Assembly: GCA_013540605.1 (NCBI GenBank)
Contig: JABVCK010000027.1
Span: 172,479-236,478, forward strand
Length of the DNA: 64,000 nucleotides
Direction of reading: 5' to 3'
From: Bacillota bacterium
GTDB taxonomy: Bacteria; Bacillota; Clostridia; Ch29
How positions within the stretch are numbered: the stretch's first letter is position 1; each line of letters begins with the position of its first letter. A program made the position numbers and the translations under genes. The notes under the pieces are model-generated. The model worked only from the letters and a program-made list of their open reading frames with translations. It was not told where the DNA came from and made no database searches. Shown one piece after another: positions 7,239-15,042 of the stretch.

Positions 7239-9899
7239 CTATACGCTATGCTCTTCGCTTGTGGTATTCAGCTTCAGCAGTTTTACAGTCTCCACAACAG
7301 CTATAGGAGTCAGCGCCAGCAAACCTACGGCCGTCCACTCGTTGGAGTGCAGTGCAACAAGCTTAAACACCGATGAGAGAAAAGGCACCTCAAGTACTAT
7401 GAATACCAGCAGAGCGGATATTCCCACAGCCCCTAACAGGTATTTGTTTGATGCAAGTCCTACCTTGAACACAGACTGCTTGTTAGAGCGCATATTGAAC
7501 GAATGGGTAAGCTGGCTCAGGGCCAATACTGTAAAGGCCATTGTTCTGCCTGCTTCCAGGCTCCTTTGACTCCCTATTATGAAGGCTGCAAGGGTCAAAA
7601 CTCCCACCATTATACCCTGATATGCGATTCTCCTTATCATTCCTTTGTCAAAAATATTCTGTTTAGGATCCCTCGGTTTCCTGTCCATTATATTCTTCTC
7701 CGCCGGGTCCACGCCAAGGGCCAGGGCAGGCAGGCTGTCGGTCACAAGGTTAACCCAGAGTATATGAATGGGAAGCAGCGGCTCATCCCAGTTGAGCATG
7801 GTTGCTATGAAAAGTGTCAGTATCTCTCCCACATTACATGAAAGCAGGAACTGTATTGCTTTGAGTATATTGGCAAAGATTGTCCTGCCCTCCTCAACCG
7901 CTGCAACTACGGTCGCGAAATTATCATCGGTCAGAACCATATCCGAGGCCTCCTTTGCCACATCGGTACCCACAACACCCATAGCTGCTCCAATATCGGC
8001 AATCTTCAGCGCAGGGGCATCGTTAACCCCATCCCCGGTCATTGCCACTATTTGGCCCTGGGACTGCCAGGCTTTCACTATCCTTACTTTGTGCTCCGGG
8101 GAAACCCTGGCATATACCGAGAATTGCCATACTTTCTGTTCAAGCTCTTCATCGCTCATATCCTCTAACTGTGCCCCGGTTATCGCCTCCTCATCCTTCT
8201 CTAATATACCCAGGTCCCGGGCGATGGCAACAGCTGTAATCCTATGGTCACCGGTTATCATAACCGGTTTAATCCCTGCCCTTTTGCACAGCTTTACTGC
8301 CTCCCGGGCCTCCGGCCTTGGGGGGTCTATCATCCCCACCATTCCTATAAATATGAGGTCCCCTTCATATACTTCTCCCTTGTTGTACCGGGAAATTTCA
8401 TTAATATCTTTATAGGCCATGCCAAGTACCCTCAGGGCATCCGCTGCCATAGCTTCATTTGTTTCCAATATCTTGGCCCTGTGGTGATCATCCAGCTTTA
8501 TGGCACGTCCATCCAGCAGAACCCTGCTGGATCTTCTCAATAATTCCTCCACTGCACCCTTTGCATATACACGGTAGCCGTTTTCAGTCCTGTGTACGGT
8601 GGTCATGAGTTTTCGTTTTGAATCAAAGGGGATCTCATCCACCCTTGGCTCATTTGCATCCAGTACATCCTTGCTTATGTCGGCTTTTATACTCAAATCA
8701 AGAAGCGCTGTTTCGGTCGGGTCCCCAAAAGTCTTGACCTCTCCATCTGTTAGTCGGAGCTTTGCATCATTACACAATACCCCCGCCATAACAAGTAATT
8801 CGAATTGTTTGTGATTTTGCACGTCACCAATCCCCTGGTCAACGTCATAAAGCCTGTTCTCGTAAAACACCTTTTCCACTGTCATTCTGTTCTGTGTCAG
8901 GGTTCCGGTCTTGTCAGAACATATGACAGTCGCGCTTCCGAGGGTTTCCACCGAGGGCAGTTTTCTTATAATAGCATTCCGCTTTACCATTCTTTGTACC
9001 CCTATAGCGAGGACTATGGTGGCAATTGCGGGCAACCCTTCGGGTATGGCAGCCACAGCCAAGCTCACCGCTGTAAGAAACATTTCAAATATCTCTTTTC
9101 CATATAGTATCCCAACAATAAAGATAACCGCACAAATAGCAAGAGCTCCGATACCAAGGGTTTTCCCCAGCGCCTGCAGCCTTCTTTTAAGGGGTGTCTC
9201 CACTTCTTCGGCAGATTGTATCATCTCCGCTATTCTCCCAACCTCCGTATTCATGCCTGTTCCTACTACAATACCTTTACCTCGCCCATAGGTTACTATG
9301 CTTCCCGAATACCCCATATTCACACGGTCTCCAATGGGAATATTCTTTTTATCAAGTGCCTTGCTGTTCTTTTCCACCGGAACCGACTCTCCGGTCAGTG
9401 CCGCTTCCTGGATTTTGAGATTCGAGGTGTCGAAGAGTCTAAGATCCGCCGGAACTAAATCACCGGTTTCGAGGATTACAATATCCCCTTGCACCAACTG
9501 CCTTGCGGGTATTACATCATGACTCCCGCCCCTCAGCACCTTTGCGTGCGGCGCTGCCATCTTTTTCAATGCTGATAAAGATTCCTCGGCCTTGCTTTCC
9601 TGTACCACACCCATAACCGCGTTTAATATAACTATCAGCAGTATTACAATAGCGTCCGTCAGCTCTCCCAGCAAGCCTGAGATTATTGCAGCAACTATGA
9701 GTATTATTATCATAAAATCCTTGAACTGGTCAGCATACATCTGAAGAATTGATTTTCTATCCTTCTGCTGAATTTCGTTGTACCCATATTCCTCCAGCCT
9801 TTTCTCGGCCTCTCTTTCACTTAGTCCCTGAGTCAGTGACGTGGAAAGCTCTTTCGCTACAATCTCTTTTTCAACCGTATACCATTCCAGCTTTGCCAT
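7239..9899 (-). CDS. P2-type cation-transporting ATPase (Ca2+ and/or Mn2+)
   Basis: 886 residues, full length. It has the actuator motif TGES (169-172), the membrane helix 4 motif PEGLPA (286-291, as in SERCA/PMCA-type pumps), the phosphorylation motif DKTGTLT (329-335), and the downstream MTGDGVNDAPAL hinge. It pumps cations out of the cytosol at the expense of ATP. Family assignment alone gives Ca2+. However, the leader carries a yybP-ykoY riboswitch, which senses Mn2+, so Mn2+ efflux is a real possibility. The ATG at 9899 has an AGGAGG site. Transcription is single-gene, ending at the terminator into which the intron has inserted. Confidence 0.93.
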   Translation of the reverse strand: MAKLEWYTVEKEIVAKELSTSLTQGLSEREAEKRLEEYGYNEIQQKDRKSILQMYADQFKDFMIIILIVAAIISGLLGELTDAIVILLIVILNAVMGVVQESKAEESLSALKKMAAPHAKVLRGGSHDVIPARQLVQGDIVILETGDLVPADLRLFDTSNLKIQEAALTGESVPVEKNSKALDKKNIPIGDRVNMGYSGSIVTYGRGKGIVVGTGMNTEVGRIAEMIQSAEEVETPLKRRLQALGKTLGIGALAICAVIFIVGILYGKEIFEMFLTAVSLAVAAIPEGLPAIATIVLAIGVQRMVKRNAIIRKLPSVETLGSATVICSDKTGTLTQNRMTVEKVFYENRLYDVDQGIGDVQNHKQFELLVMAGVLCNDAKLRLTDGEVKTFGDPTETALLDLSIKADISKDVLDANEPRVDEIPFDSKRKLMTTVHRTENGYRVYAKGAVEELLRRSSRVLLDGRAIKLDDHHRAKILETNEAMAADALRVLGMAYKDINEISRYNKGEVYEGDLIFIGMVGMIDPPRPEAREAVKLCKRAGIKPVMITGDHRITAVAIARDLGILEKDEEAITGAQLEDMSDEELEQKVWQFSVYARVSPEHKVRIVKAWQSQGQIVAMTGDGVNDAPALKIADIGAAMGVVGTDVAKEASDMVLTDDNFATVVAAVEEGRTIFANILKAIQFLLSCNVGEILTLFIATMLNWDEPLLPIHILWVNLVTDSLPALALGVDPAEKNIMDRKPRDPKQNIFDKGMIRRIAYQGIMVGVLTLAAFIIGSQRSLEAGRTMAFTVLALSQLTHSFNMRSNKQSVFKVGLASNKYLLGAVGISALLVFIVLEVPFLSSVFKLVALHSNEWTAVGLLALTPIAVVETVKLLKLNTTSEEHSV

Positions 9900-9950
9900 A
9901 AAACTTCCTCCTTTCCAAGAAGCAATTTAATTATTATCATCTTTGGTACA

Positions 9951-9993
9951 AAAAATACAAGACCTCTATCCAAAAACCATGGATAAAGGTCTT
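9951..9993 (-). terminator. Riboswitch-controlled terminator ahead of the P-type ATPase
   Basis: AAGACCTTTATCC and GGATAGAGGTCTT form a strong stem followed by a T-rich run. Its 5' arm is the same segment that closes the riboswitch P1 helix, so the two structures exclude each other. Ligand binding should therefore favour read-through (an ON switch). Confidence 0.8.
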
Positions 9994-10082
9994 ACTCTCA
10001 TGTTCAGATTACCGCCCGGGTACCTGGATACCGTGATGACGAACGGTAAAGCCATATAAAATGGCGAGTTACTCCCCTTTAT
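9985..10082 (-). ncRNA. yybP-ykoY (Mn2+) riboswitch aptamer
   Basis: The minus strand shows the motif landmarks. AAAGGGGAGTAAC on the 5' side is followed by a variable helix, GTCATCACGG, a second helix (ATCCAGGTACCCGGGCGG), and the 3' side TAATCTGAACATGAGAG followed by AAGACCTTT, which closes P1. Mn2+ sensing and control of P-type ATPases and Mn exporters is established for this class. Here it sits about 85 bases ahead of the ATPase start. Confidence 0.82.
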
Positions 10083-10141
10083 TAAGGCCAGGGGACACAC
10101 TTATAAAGAATGTCCCCCATATATTCAGTTTTATCTGTCTT

Positions 10142-10170
10142 AGTATAACACAATAGAGCGAATTGGTAAA
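10142..10170 (-). promoter_or_regulatory. Sigma-A promoter of the riboswitch-ATPase unit
   Basis: On the minus strand, TTTACC (10165-10170) and TATACT (10142-10147) are 17 bases apart. The leader between here and the aptamer contains a hairpin of the GGGGACAC...TGTCCCC type (about 10092-10117). Confidence 0.65.
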
Positions 10171-10227
10171 TACGTTATCCGCAAAATTCCTGCATATTTT
10201 GCTGTACACAATGTATCAATCCAGTTT

Positions 10228-10509
10228 CTATCTATTAACCGCACTCGGGAAACCGCAGCCCCGGCATACAACACATCCGCTTTCATGTTCGAGCCTGCTG
10301 CCGCATTCCGGACATACTGCCTCACTGCCAATACCCTGTTGTTCCTGGCTGCAGCAATAAGTATCGTTCTCTACCGTTAAATCAAGTCTGGTGTCCATCT
10401 TCATTACCCTTTCAAGGGCTTTGCCTATTGCGTCAGGGCAGGATAGAACCTTAACTCCGTTACCGTTGGCCTTCTGCCTAATAGTTGCGTGGCAGCGTAT
10501 TCCCTTCAA
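10228..10509 (-). pseudogene. nrdJ: C-terminal remnant of B12-dependent ribonucleotide reductase
   Basis: 93 codons. 'LKGIRC', 'VKVLSCPDAIGKALE' and the terminal zinc ribbon CPECG...CVVCRGCG match the extreme C-terminus of class II ribonucleotide reductase (NrdJ), which is normally 700 or more residues. An in-frame TGA lies six bases before the first shown codon (TTG at 10509), and no reductase core is nearby. An AAGGTGA precedes the TTG, so a small zinc-ribbon protein could still be made, but deletion of the main gene is more likely. Confidence 0.7.
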
Positions 10510-10582
10510 CTCGGCTCACCTTCATGTCCAGTACCCGTTGAAAATTTTTCTATATCCCGCACAGCGTCATAGGACATATCCC

Positions 10583-10753
10583 CTATTCACTGCCAATATT
10601 TGCATCCGGCACACAACCGCCCTTATTATCTCCAGCGGCAAAAGCCATACCTTCCCCGGGCATAAAGTATGCCCTCGGCCATACAAGCAGCAGCGCATAA
10701 ACCCCTGCAACAGAAACCAGGAAGAACACATAGGATGGAACCCTGCCGGTGAA
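10583..10753 (-). pseudogene. Small membrane-protein tail cut by the IS200/IS605 remnant
   Basis: After the right end of the IS200/IS605-type element, the minus strand stays open for about 55 codons. It encodes a hydrophobic segment (VFFLVSVAGVYALLLVW) and then PRAYFMPGEGMAFAAGDNKG, ending at 10583. I do not recognise a family. The composition looks like real coding sequence, but the upstream part is absent, so it is either a short ORF starting at a GTG or the tail of a lost gene. Confidence 0.3.
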
Positions 10754-10800
10754 CTACTCGCCACCTACGCTTTCGCTTAGAGGTGGGAACTTCAAAAGAA
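10745..10800 (-). other. Right end of an IS200/IS605-type element
   Basis: On the minus strand, CCACCTCTAAGC-GAAA-GCGTAGGTGG followed by CGAGTAGTTCAC is the subterminal hairpin typical of these elements, placed shortly after the tnpB stop codon. Confidence 0.65.
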
Positions 10801-10810
10801 GTTTGATCTT

Positions 10811-11942
10811 CTAGACCCTTATTCTTTTGGGCTGGTACACACAACCCCTATTGACTATTCCCTTTATGGACAATTCGCCTTTACATTTTCGCAAGATATT
10901 TAGAACTCCATTGACATCCGCATTTATGATTTTTCCTGTTGAAGATAGGAACAGTCCTCGGCTTATTCTTTTACCTTTATAGTCTTCCTGCCTACCTATT
11001 TCTTCATATGCCAGGGCATCACATTTTGATGTATAGCTTTCTTCTTGGGTTATAACTTCTATTCCATACTTTTCTGCTTTATAGGTAATATAGTGTATCA
11101 GTTGGATATATGGTATGGATACGAATTTTTGATTGGTTGCTTTACTCATTTTACTTTCGGTTTTCCATTCCACCCTTTATTATAGCCTATACATATGGTG
11201 TTAATATTGTTTTTTACTGCTTCATCAACGATGGTACAGGATATTTTATGCATTTTATCTCTCATATAGTTGTTTCTTTTTTCATAGAGGGATGCTATGT
11301 TTTTTGTCATATGCCGCCCATTGCATTTCATGACGGTTGATTTTTCCTTTGCCAGTTTCTTGTTAAACAGTCTGTTATAAGATTTTATTTCTCTACCATC
11401 TATGATGGTAGGCTGACTGAATTTATCCGAAACTATTGTGCATAGGTTATCTATTCCTAAATCTATTGCCATAACAGCAGTATTTTTATCTACTGGACTG
11501 TGCTCCTTTGTATCTATGTATTTATATGCGATTTTAAATCATCCGTAATAGGGCTGTATTTGTACTTCTTTTACAGGCTGATCTATTATATGGGGCGGTA
11601 TGGGAAAATACAGATATTTCACGTTATATTTTATTTTTATTTGCTTCGGTAGGGATAATCGTATTTGGTTTTGAATAATTTTGAAATGTGCCGGTGTGAA
11701 AGTGATTTCTCTTACACCGTCTTTGGGAAGATAGTGAGGAATACTGGCTTTAGCTGTATATTGTCCTGAGCGCTTTTTGTGGATCAGCTCAAAGAAAGAT
11801 TTGAATTCTTCATTTACGGATTTCATCACCTGCTGTGCTATCTGTGATGGCAAAAGCTTATAATTCTCATTATATTTCACGGTATGATAGGCTTTCTCAT
11901 AAGCAAGATATTTTCCTGTTTCAAAGAAGTACTGTCTTACCG
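10811..11942 (-). pseudogene. tnpB: IS200/IS605-type tnpB (OrfB), truncated with a nonsense and a frameshift
   Basis: TnpB is an RNA-guided RuvC-like nuclease of IS200/IS605 transposons. Three pieces line up to it. The reading begins near 'RQYYFETGKYLAYEK' (the first 30 or so family residues are gone). It hits an in-frame TGA after QPYYG (about 11539). It resumes with 'FKIAYKYIDTKE ... AIDLGIDNLC', which contains the first RuvC aspartate. It then shifts frame at 11163-11172, where TTCCA is tandemly duplicated (TGGAA on the coding strand), and ends with 'SYTSKCDAL ... GLF' and 'NADVNGVLNILRK', the last RuvC aspartate region. No tnpA is present. Confidence 0.88.
11163..11172. repeat. 5-bp tandem duplication breaking tnpB
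   Basis: TTCCA at 11163-11167 is repeated at 11168-11172. One copy fewer gives the continuous reading GYNKGWKTESKMSKATNQ. Confidence 0.8.
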
Positions 11943-12371
11943 TATATTAGGTAAATGCATATCCATTCTTTATCGTCAAGCCCAATCCTATATTGCAAGT
12001 CAACTGAAACCCTACAATGTAGGCAGCGGTCAATATACCTTTCTATTGGCTCTATATGAACGTGACGGAATTAGCCAGGAAGAATTGTCCGATCAGCTTA
12101 TGATAGATAAGGGAACCACAGCAAGGGCATTATATAAGCTGGAGAAGGCCGGATATGTAATTTGGCAAACAGATCCTGAGGATCGAAGAGCCTACAACGT
12201 TTTTATTACGGATAAAGCCAGGGATATAAAACCTGCATTATACAACATATTGAGCTCATGGACTGATATTTTGGTAACCGACTTAAGCCAGGAAGAAAGA
12301 GGAATGTGGAAGTTATTCTAAAAAAAATGGTTAACAGTACAATGCTTTATATGAAAGAAAATGGGCAATAG
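11943..12371 (+). pseudogene. MarR-family regulator, N-terminus lost and C-terminus frameshifted
   Basis: The MarR core is intact from RILGKCISILYRQAQ to the winged helix (LSDQLMIDKGTTARALYKLEKAGYV, then DPEDRRAYNV). Homology begins exactly where tnpB homology on the other strand ends (about 11942), so the native start is gone. Near 12305, ATGTGGAA in place of an expected ATGGTGGAA shifts the frame. Restoring one G would give a tail of KKMVNSTMLYMKENGQ, ending at 12371. The following gene is a broken MATE exporter, the usual target of such a regulator. Confidence 0.8.
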
Positions 12372-12397
12372 AATCAAACTACAGAAAGAGGTAAAAT

Positions 12398-12882
12398 ATG
12401 AAGAATAGAGATTATATGCTTGAAAATGAAAAGATGACACCACTGCTGATAAATCTATCCTTGCCGGCCACGGTAGGGATGCTTGTGAATGCACTGTATA
12501 ATATTGTAGATACAATCTTTATCGGAAGAGGTATTGGTTATCTTGCCATAGGAGGATTGGCGATTGCGTTTCCTGTCCAGATGGTGATAATGGCCATTGC
12601 ACAGATGATAGGAATTGGAGCAGCTTATTTTAAATGGTACCCATTATCGGAGTACAAGTTATTGGGGCAGCATTATTTCAATCGCTTGGCAAGGCAATGC
12701 CTTCACTATTATTAACTCTTTCGCGACAGGTTCTGTTTTTAATTCCATTTGTTCTAATTTTGCCAAGAATTTATGGACTTGGGTTATTAGGCATCTGGAT
12801 TTCATTTCCACTGGCAGATTTTCTATCTACGATTATTACTGTCATGCTGCTGAAAAATGAAATAAAAATAATGGAGAGTTAA
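12398..12882 (+). pseudogene. MATE-family efflux pump with large internal deletion
   Basis: The first 78 residues (MLENEKMTPLLINLSLPATVGMLVNALYNIVDTIFIGRGIG...) are a normal MATE N-terminus. After 'AQMIGIGAA' the sequence jumps, with a frame change near 12627, to 'VPIIGVQVIGAALFQSLGKA ... LLGIWISFPLADFLSTIITVMLL', the family C-terminus. Roughly 290 of about 450 residues are missing. It lies 26 bases after the MarR remnant, so regulator and pump decayed together. Confidence 0.85.
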
Positions 12883-12944
12883 CCTCTTGTCAGAATACAG
12901 TTAATTATGCTAGTATATAATAAATCAATAAATAGTTTTACGAC

Positions 12945-13160
12945 TTTGAAGGAGCTTAGTAGCGCCCCGGGGTTACAACCCCAGAGAGCGGTCCGGCCGG
13001 TGTGAGGGCTGCAGTATCCGGGAGCTGCGAATTACACTCTGGAGTCCCGCAATGCGGCTGCCGCCCGTTAACGCGGCCATGAGGCATTTGATAATGCGAA
13101 GTAAGGTGGTACCACGGGTTCTCTCGTCCTTAGGCGAGGAACCTTTTATTTTGCTCACTA
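12945..13160 (+). ncRNA. T-box leader (tyrosine) upstream of tyrS
   Basis: The conserved T-box word AAGGTGGTACCACG is at 13103-13116, followed by an intrinsic terminator. Stem I features precede it (AGTAGC near 12958, AGAGAGC near 12984, GTGTGAGGGC near 13000). The likely specifier is TAC at 13033-13035 in the loop GAATTACAC, a tyrosine codon that matches the downstream gene. Uncharged tRNA-Tyr should stabilise the antiterminator and allow tyrS expression. A promoter is likely near 12887-12921 (TTGTCA with TAGTAT or TATAAT). Confidence 0.9.
13117..13156 (+). terminator. T-box regulated terminator
   Basis: GGTTCTCTCGTCC pairs with GGCGAGGAACC around a TTA loop, followed by TTTTATTTT. It is mutually exclusive with the antiterminator formed by the T-box sequence. 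Confidence 0.85.
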
Positions 13161-13178
13161 ATATTGGGGTCATTCCTT

Positions 13179-13335
13179 CACAGGTGCTAGATCCTAGATC
13201 ACAGTTCGCAGATCGCAGGTGTTAGATCACAGATCACAGTTCGCAGATCGCAGGTGTTAGATCACAGATCACAGGTACTAGGTCCTAGGTGCTAGGTGCT
13301 AGGTGCTAGTCACTGGTCACTGGTCACTGGCAACT
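13179..13335 (+). repeat. Degenerate short tandem repeats between T-box and tyrS
   Basis: About 155 bases built of short runs: AGATCACAG/TTCGCAGATCGCAGGTGTT repeated twice, then CTAGGTGCTAGGTGCTAGG, then TCACTGG three times. They lie in the transcribed leader after the T-box terminator and before the ribosome binding site. No coding content. Confidence 0.85.
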
Positions 13336-13376
13336 GATAGACGGTGTGTCCCCTTACCTTAAAGGAGGTTGATCGT

Positions 13377-14603
13377 ATGGTAAACGTATATGATGTTCTC
13401 CAGGAAAGGGGCTTTATCGAGCAGGCAACCCACGAGGAAGAAGTAAGGGAGCTGTTGGGGAAGGAATCGGTTACCTTTTACATCGGATTTGACCCTACCG
13501 CCGACAGTCTTCACGTAGGCCATTTCCTGCAGATGATAACGATGTCCCATATGCAAAGGGCGGGGCATCGTCCTATAGTGCTTCTCGGAGGCGGTACGAC
13601 TATGGTAGGAGACCCTTCAGGGAAGACCGAGATGAGAAAACTGCTTACACAGGAGCAGATACAGAGCAATGCGGAAAAATTCAAGGTTCAGTTTTCCAAG
13701 CTGATTGACTTTTCAGATGGTAAAGCCCTGATGGTTGACAACGCCGACTGGCTCCTGGGCCTTAATTACATTTCGTTCTTAAGGGATATCGGAAGGCACT
13801 TCTCAATAAACAGGATGCTTTCCGCGGAATGCTACAAGGGAAGGCTTGAAACCGGACTGACGTTCCTGGAATTCAACTACATGGTTATGCAGTCCTATGA
13901 TTTCCTGGAGCTTTATAAGAGATACAACTGCAAAATGCAGATGGGCGGAAACGACCAGTGGTCCAATATACTGGGTGGCGTTGACCTCATTAGAAAGGTG
14001 GAGGGAGGTTCTGCCTACGGCCTTACCTTTACTCTGCTGACTACGAGCGAAGGCAAGAAGATGGGCAAAACAGAATCCGGGGCAATCTGGCTTGACCCTG
14101 AAAAAACCCCTCCCTATGACTTCTATCAATACTGGCGTAATGTGGATGACCGGGATGTGGAGAAATGCCTATCCCTTCTTACGTTCCTTCCTATGGAGGA
14201 GGTCAGAAGGCTCAGTTCTCTTAAGGGGGCGGAAATCAACCATGCAAAAGAGGTTCTGGCCTATGAGGTGACAAAAATGGTCCACGGCAAGGAAGAAGCG
14301 GACAAGGCCCAGGCTGCCGCAAAGGCGCTGTTCGCAGGCGGTTCCGATATGGAAGCGGTTCCCACAACCGAAATACCCAGGTCACGAGTTAAAGACGGTA
14401 TTGGCATCCTCGACCTGCTCATTGATGTCGGCCTGACTTCCTCCAAGGGAGAAGGGAGAAGGCTTGTGCAGCAAGGCGGACTATATCTGGAAGAGGAACG
14501 GGTGGATGATATAGAGCTTATGTTATCGGAAAAGAACTTTACGGATGGTAAGCTGATGATAAGGAAGGGCAAAAAGGTATACCACCTGGTAAAATTGGTA
14601 TAA
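13377..14603 (+). CDS. tyrS: Tyrosyl-tRNA synthetase
   Basis: 408 residues from the ATG at 13377, chosen because AAAGGAGG sits at 13361-13368. It charges tRNA-Tyr in the cytosol. The class I signature HVGH is at 46-49, tyrosine-binding 'YIGFDPT' at 36-42, 'GGNDQW' at 190-195, and the KMSKS-equivalent KMGKT at 228-232. The C-terminal S4-like RNA-binding domain ([25 protein letters not shown]) is complete. It is controlled by the tyrosine T-box leader. Confidence 0.97.
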   Translation: MVNVYDVLQERGFIEQATHEEEVRELLGKESVTFYIGFDPTADSLHVGHFLQMITMSHMQRAGHRPIVLLGGGTTMVGDPSGKTEMRKLLTQEQIQSNAEKFKVQFSKLIDFSDGKALMVDNADWLLGLNYISFLRDIGRHFSINRMLSAECYKGRLETGLTFLEFNYMVMQSYDFLELYKRYNCKMQMGGNDQWSNILGGVDLIRKVEGGSAYGLTFTLLTTSEGKKMGKTESGAIWLDPEKTPPYDFYQYWRNVDDRDVEKCLSLLTFLPMEEVRRLSSLKGAEINHAKEVLAYEVTKMVHGKEEADKAQAAAKALFAGGSDMEAVPTTEIPRSRVKDGIGILDLLIDVGLTSSKGEGRRLVQQGGLYLEEERVDDIELMLSEKNFTDGKLMIRKGKKVYHLVKLV

Positions 14604-14605
14604 GT

Positions 14606-14640
14606 GTGAGGCAGCCCTTAAAGGCTGCCTCGTGTTTCTT
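14606..14640 (+). terminator. Terminator of tyrS
   Basis: GAGGCAGCC-CTTAAA-GGCTGCCTC followed by GTGTTTCTT, just after the tyrS stop. Confidence 0.85.
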
Positions 14641-14669
14641 GCCCTGAACCAGGGCCGATTTTATAGTTT

Positions 14670-14864
14670 TCACCCGCTGCAGGAAGGCCCATGGCTTTCG
14701 CTTCCCCTGCCGGCGCCTCCTCCAACCCCGAATACTGAAAATATCCTCTTCGTTTCCTTGCTACCGCATTCCGGGCATTCCATCTCCTCATCCCTGCTGC
14801 AGGTCTTTGTAAGCTTTTCAAAAACCTTACCGCACTTTTGACAGCTATACTCATATATTGGCAT
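14670..14864 (-). CDS. FmdB-family zinc ribbon protein
   Basis: 64 residues from the ATG at 14864, which has AAAGGAGG 8 bases upstream. MPIYEYSCQKCGKVFE is the family start, and Cys8/Cys11 pair with CPEC (about 30-33) to make a small zinc ribbon. A Gly/Ser-rich tail follows. FmdB-like proteins are small regulatory or uncharacterised proteins; the function here is unknown. Transcribed alone, convergent with tyrS. Confidence 0.85.
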   Translation of the reverse strand: MPIYEYSCQKCGKVFEKLTKTCSRDEEMECPECGSKETKRIFSVFGVGGGAGRGSESHGPSCSG

Positions 14865-15042
14865 GCAAAAACCTCCTTTACTCACAGACAACTTCGTATA
14901 GGGTAGGGGGGTATTTATAAATATTATACCACTCCCGGTTACAAAGTAAACACCTAAATAGTAAAATATTTTTAATAGATTTATTTATCTCACTTGCGCT
15001 ATATTTATATAAATATATAGAAAGATAGACTGGAGGAATACT

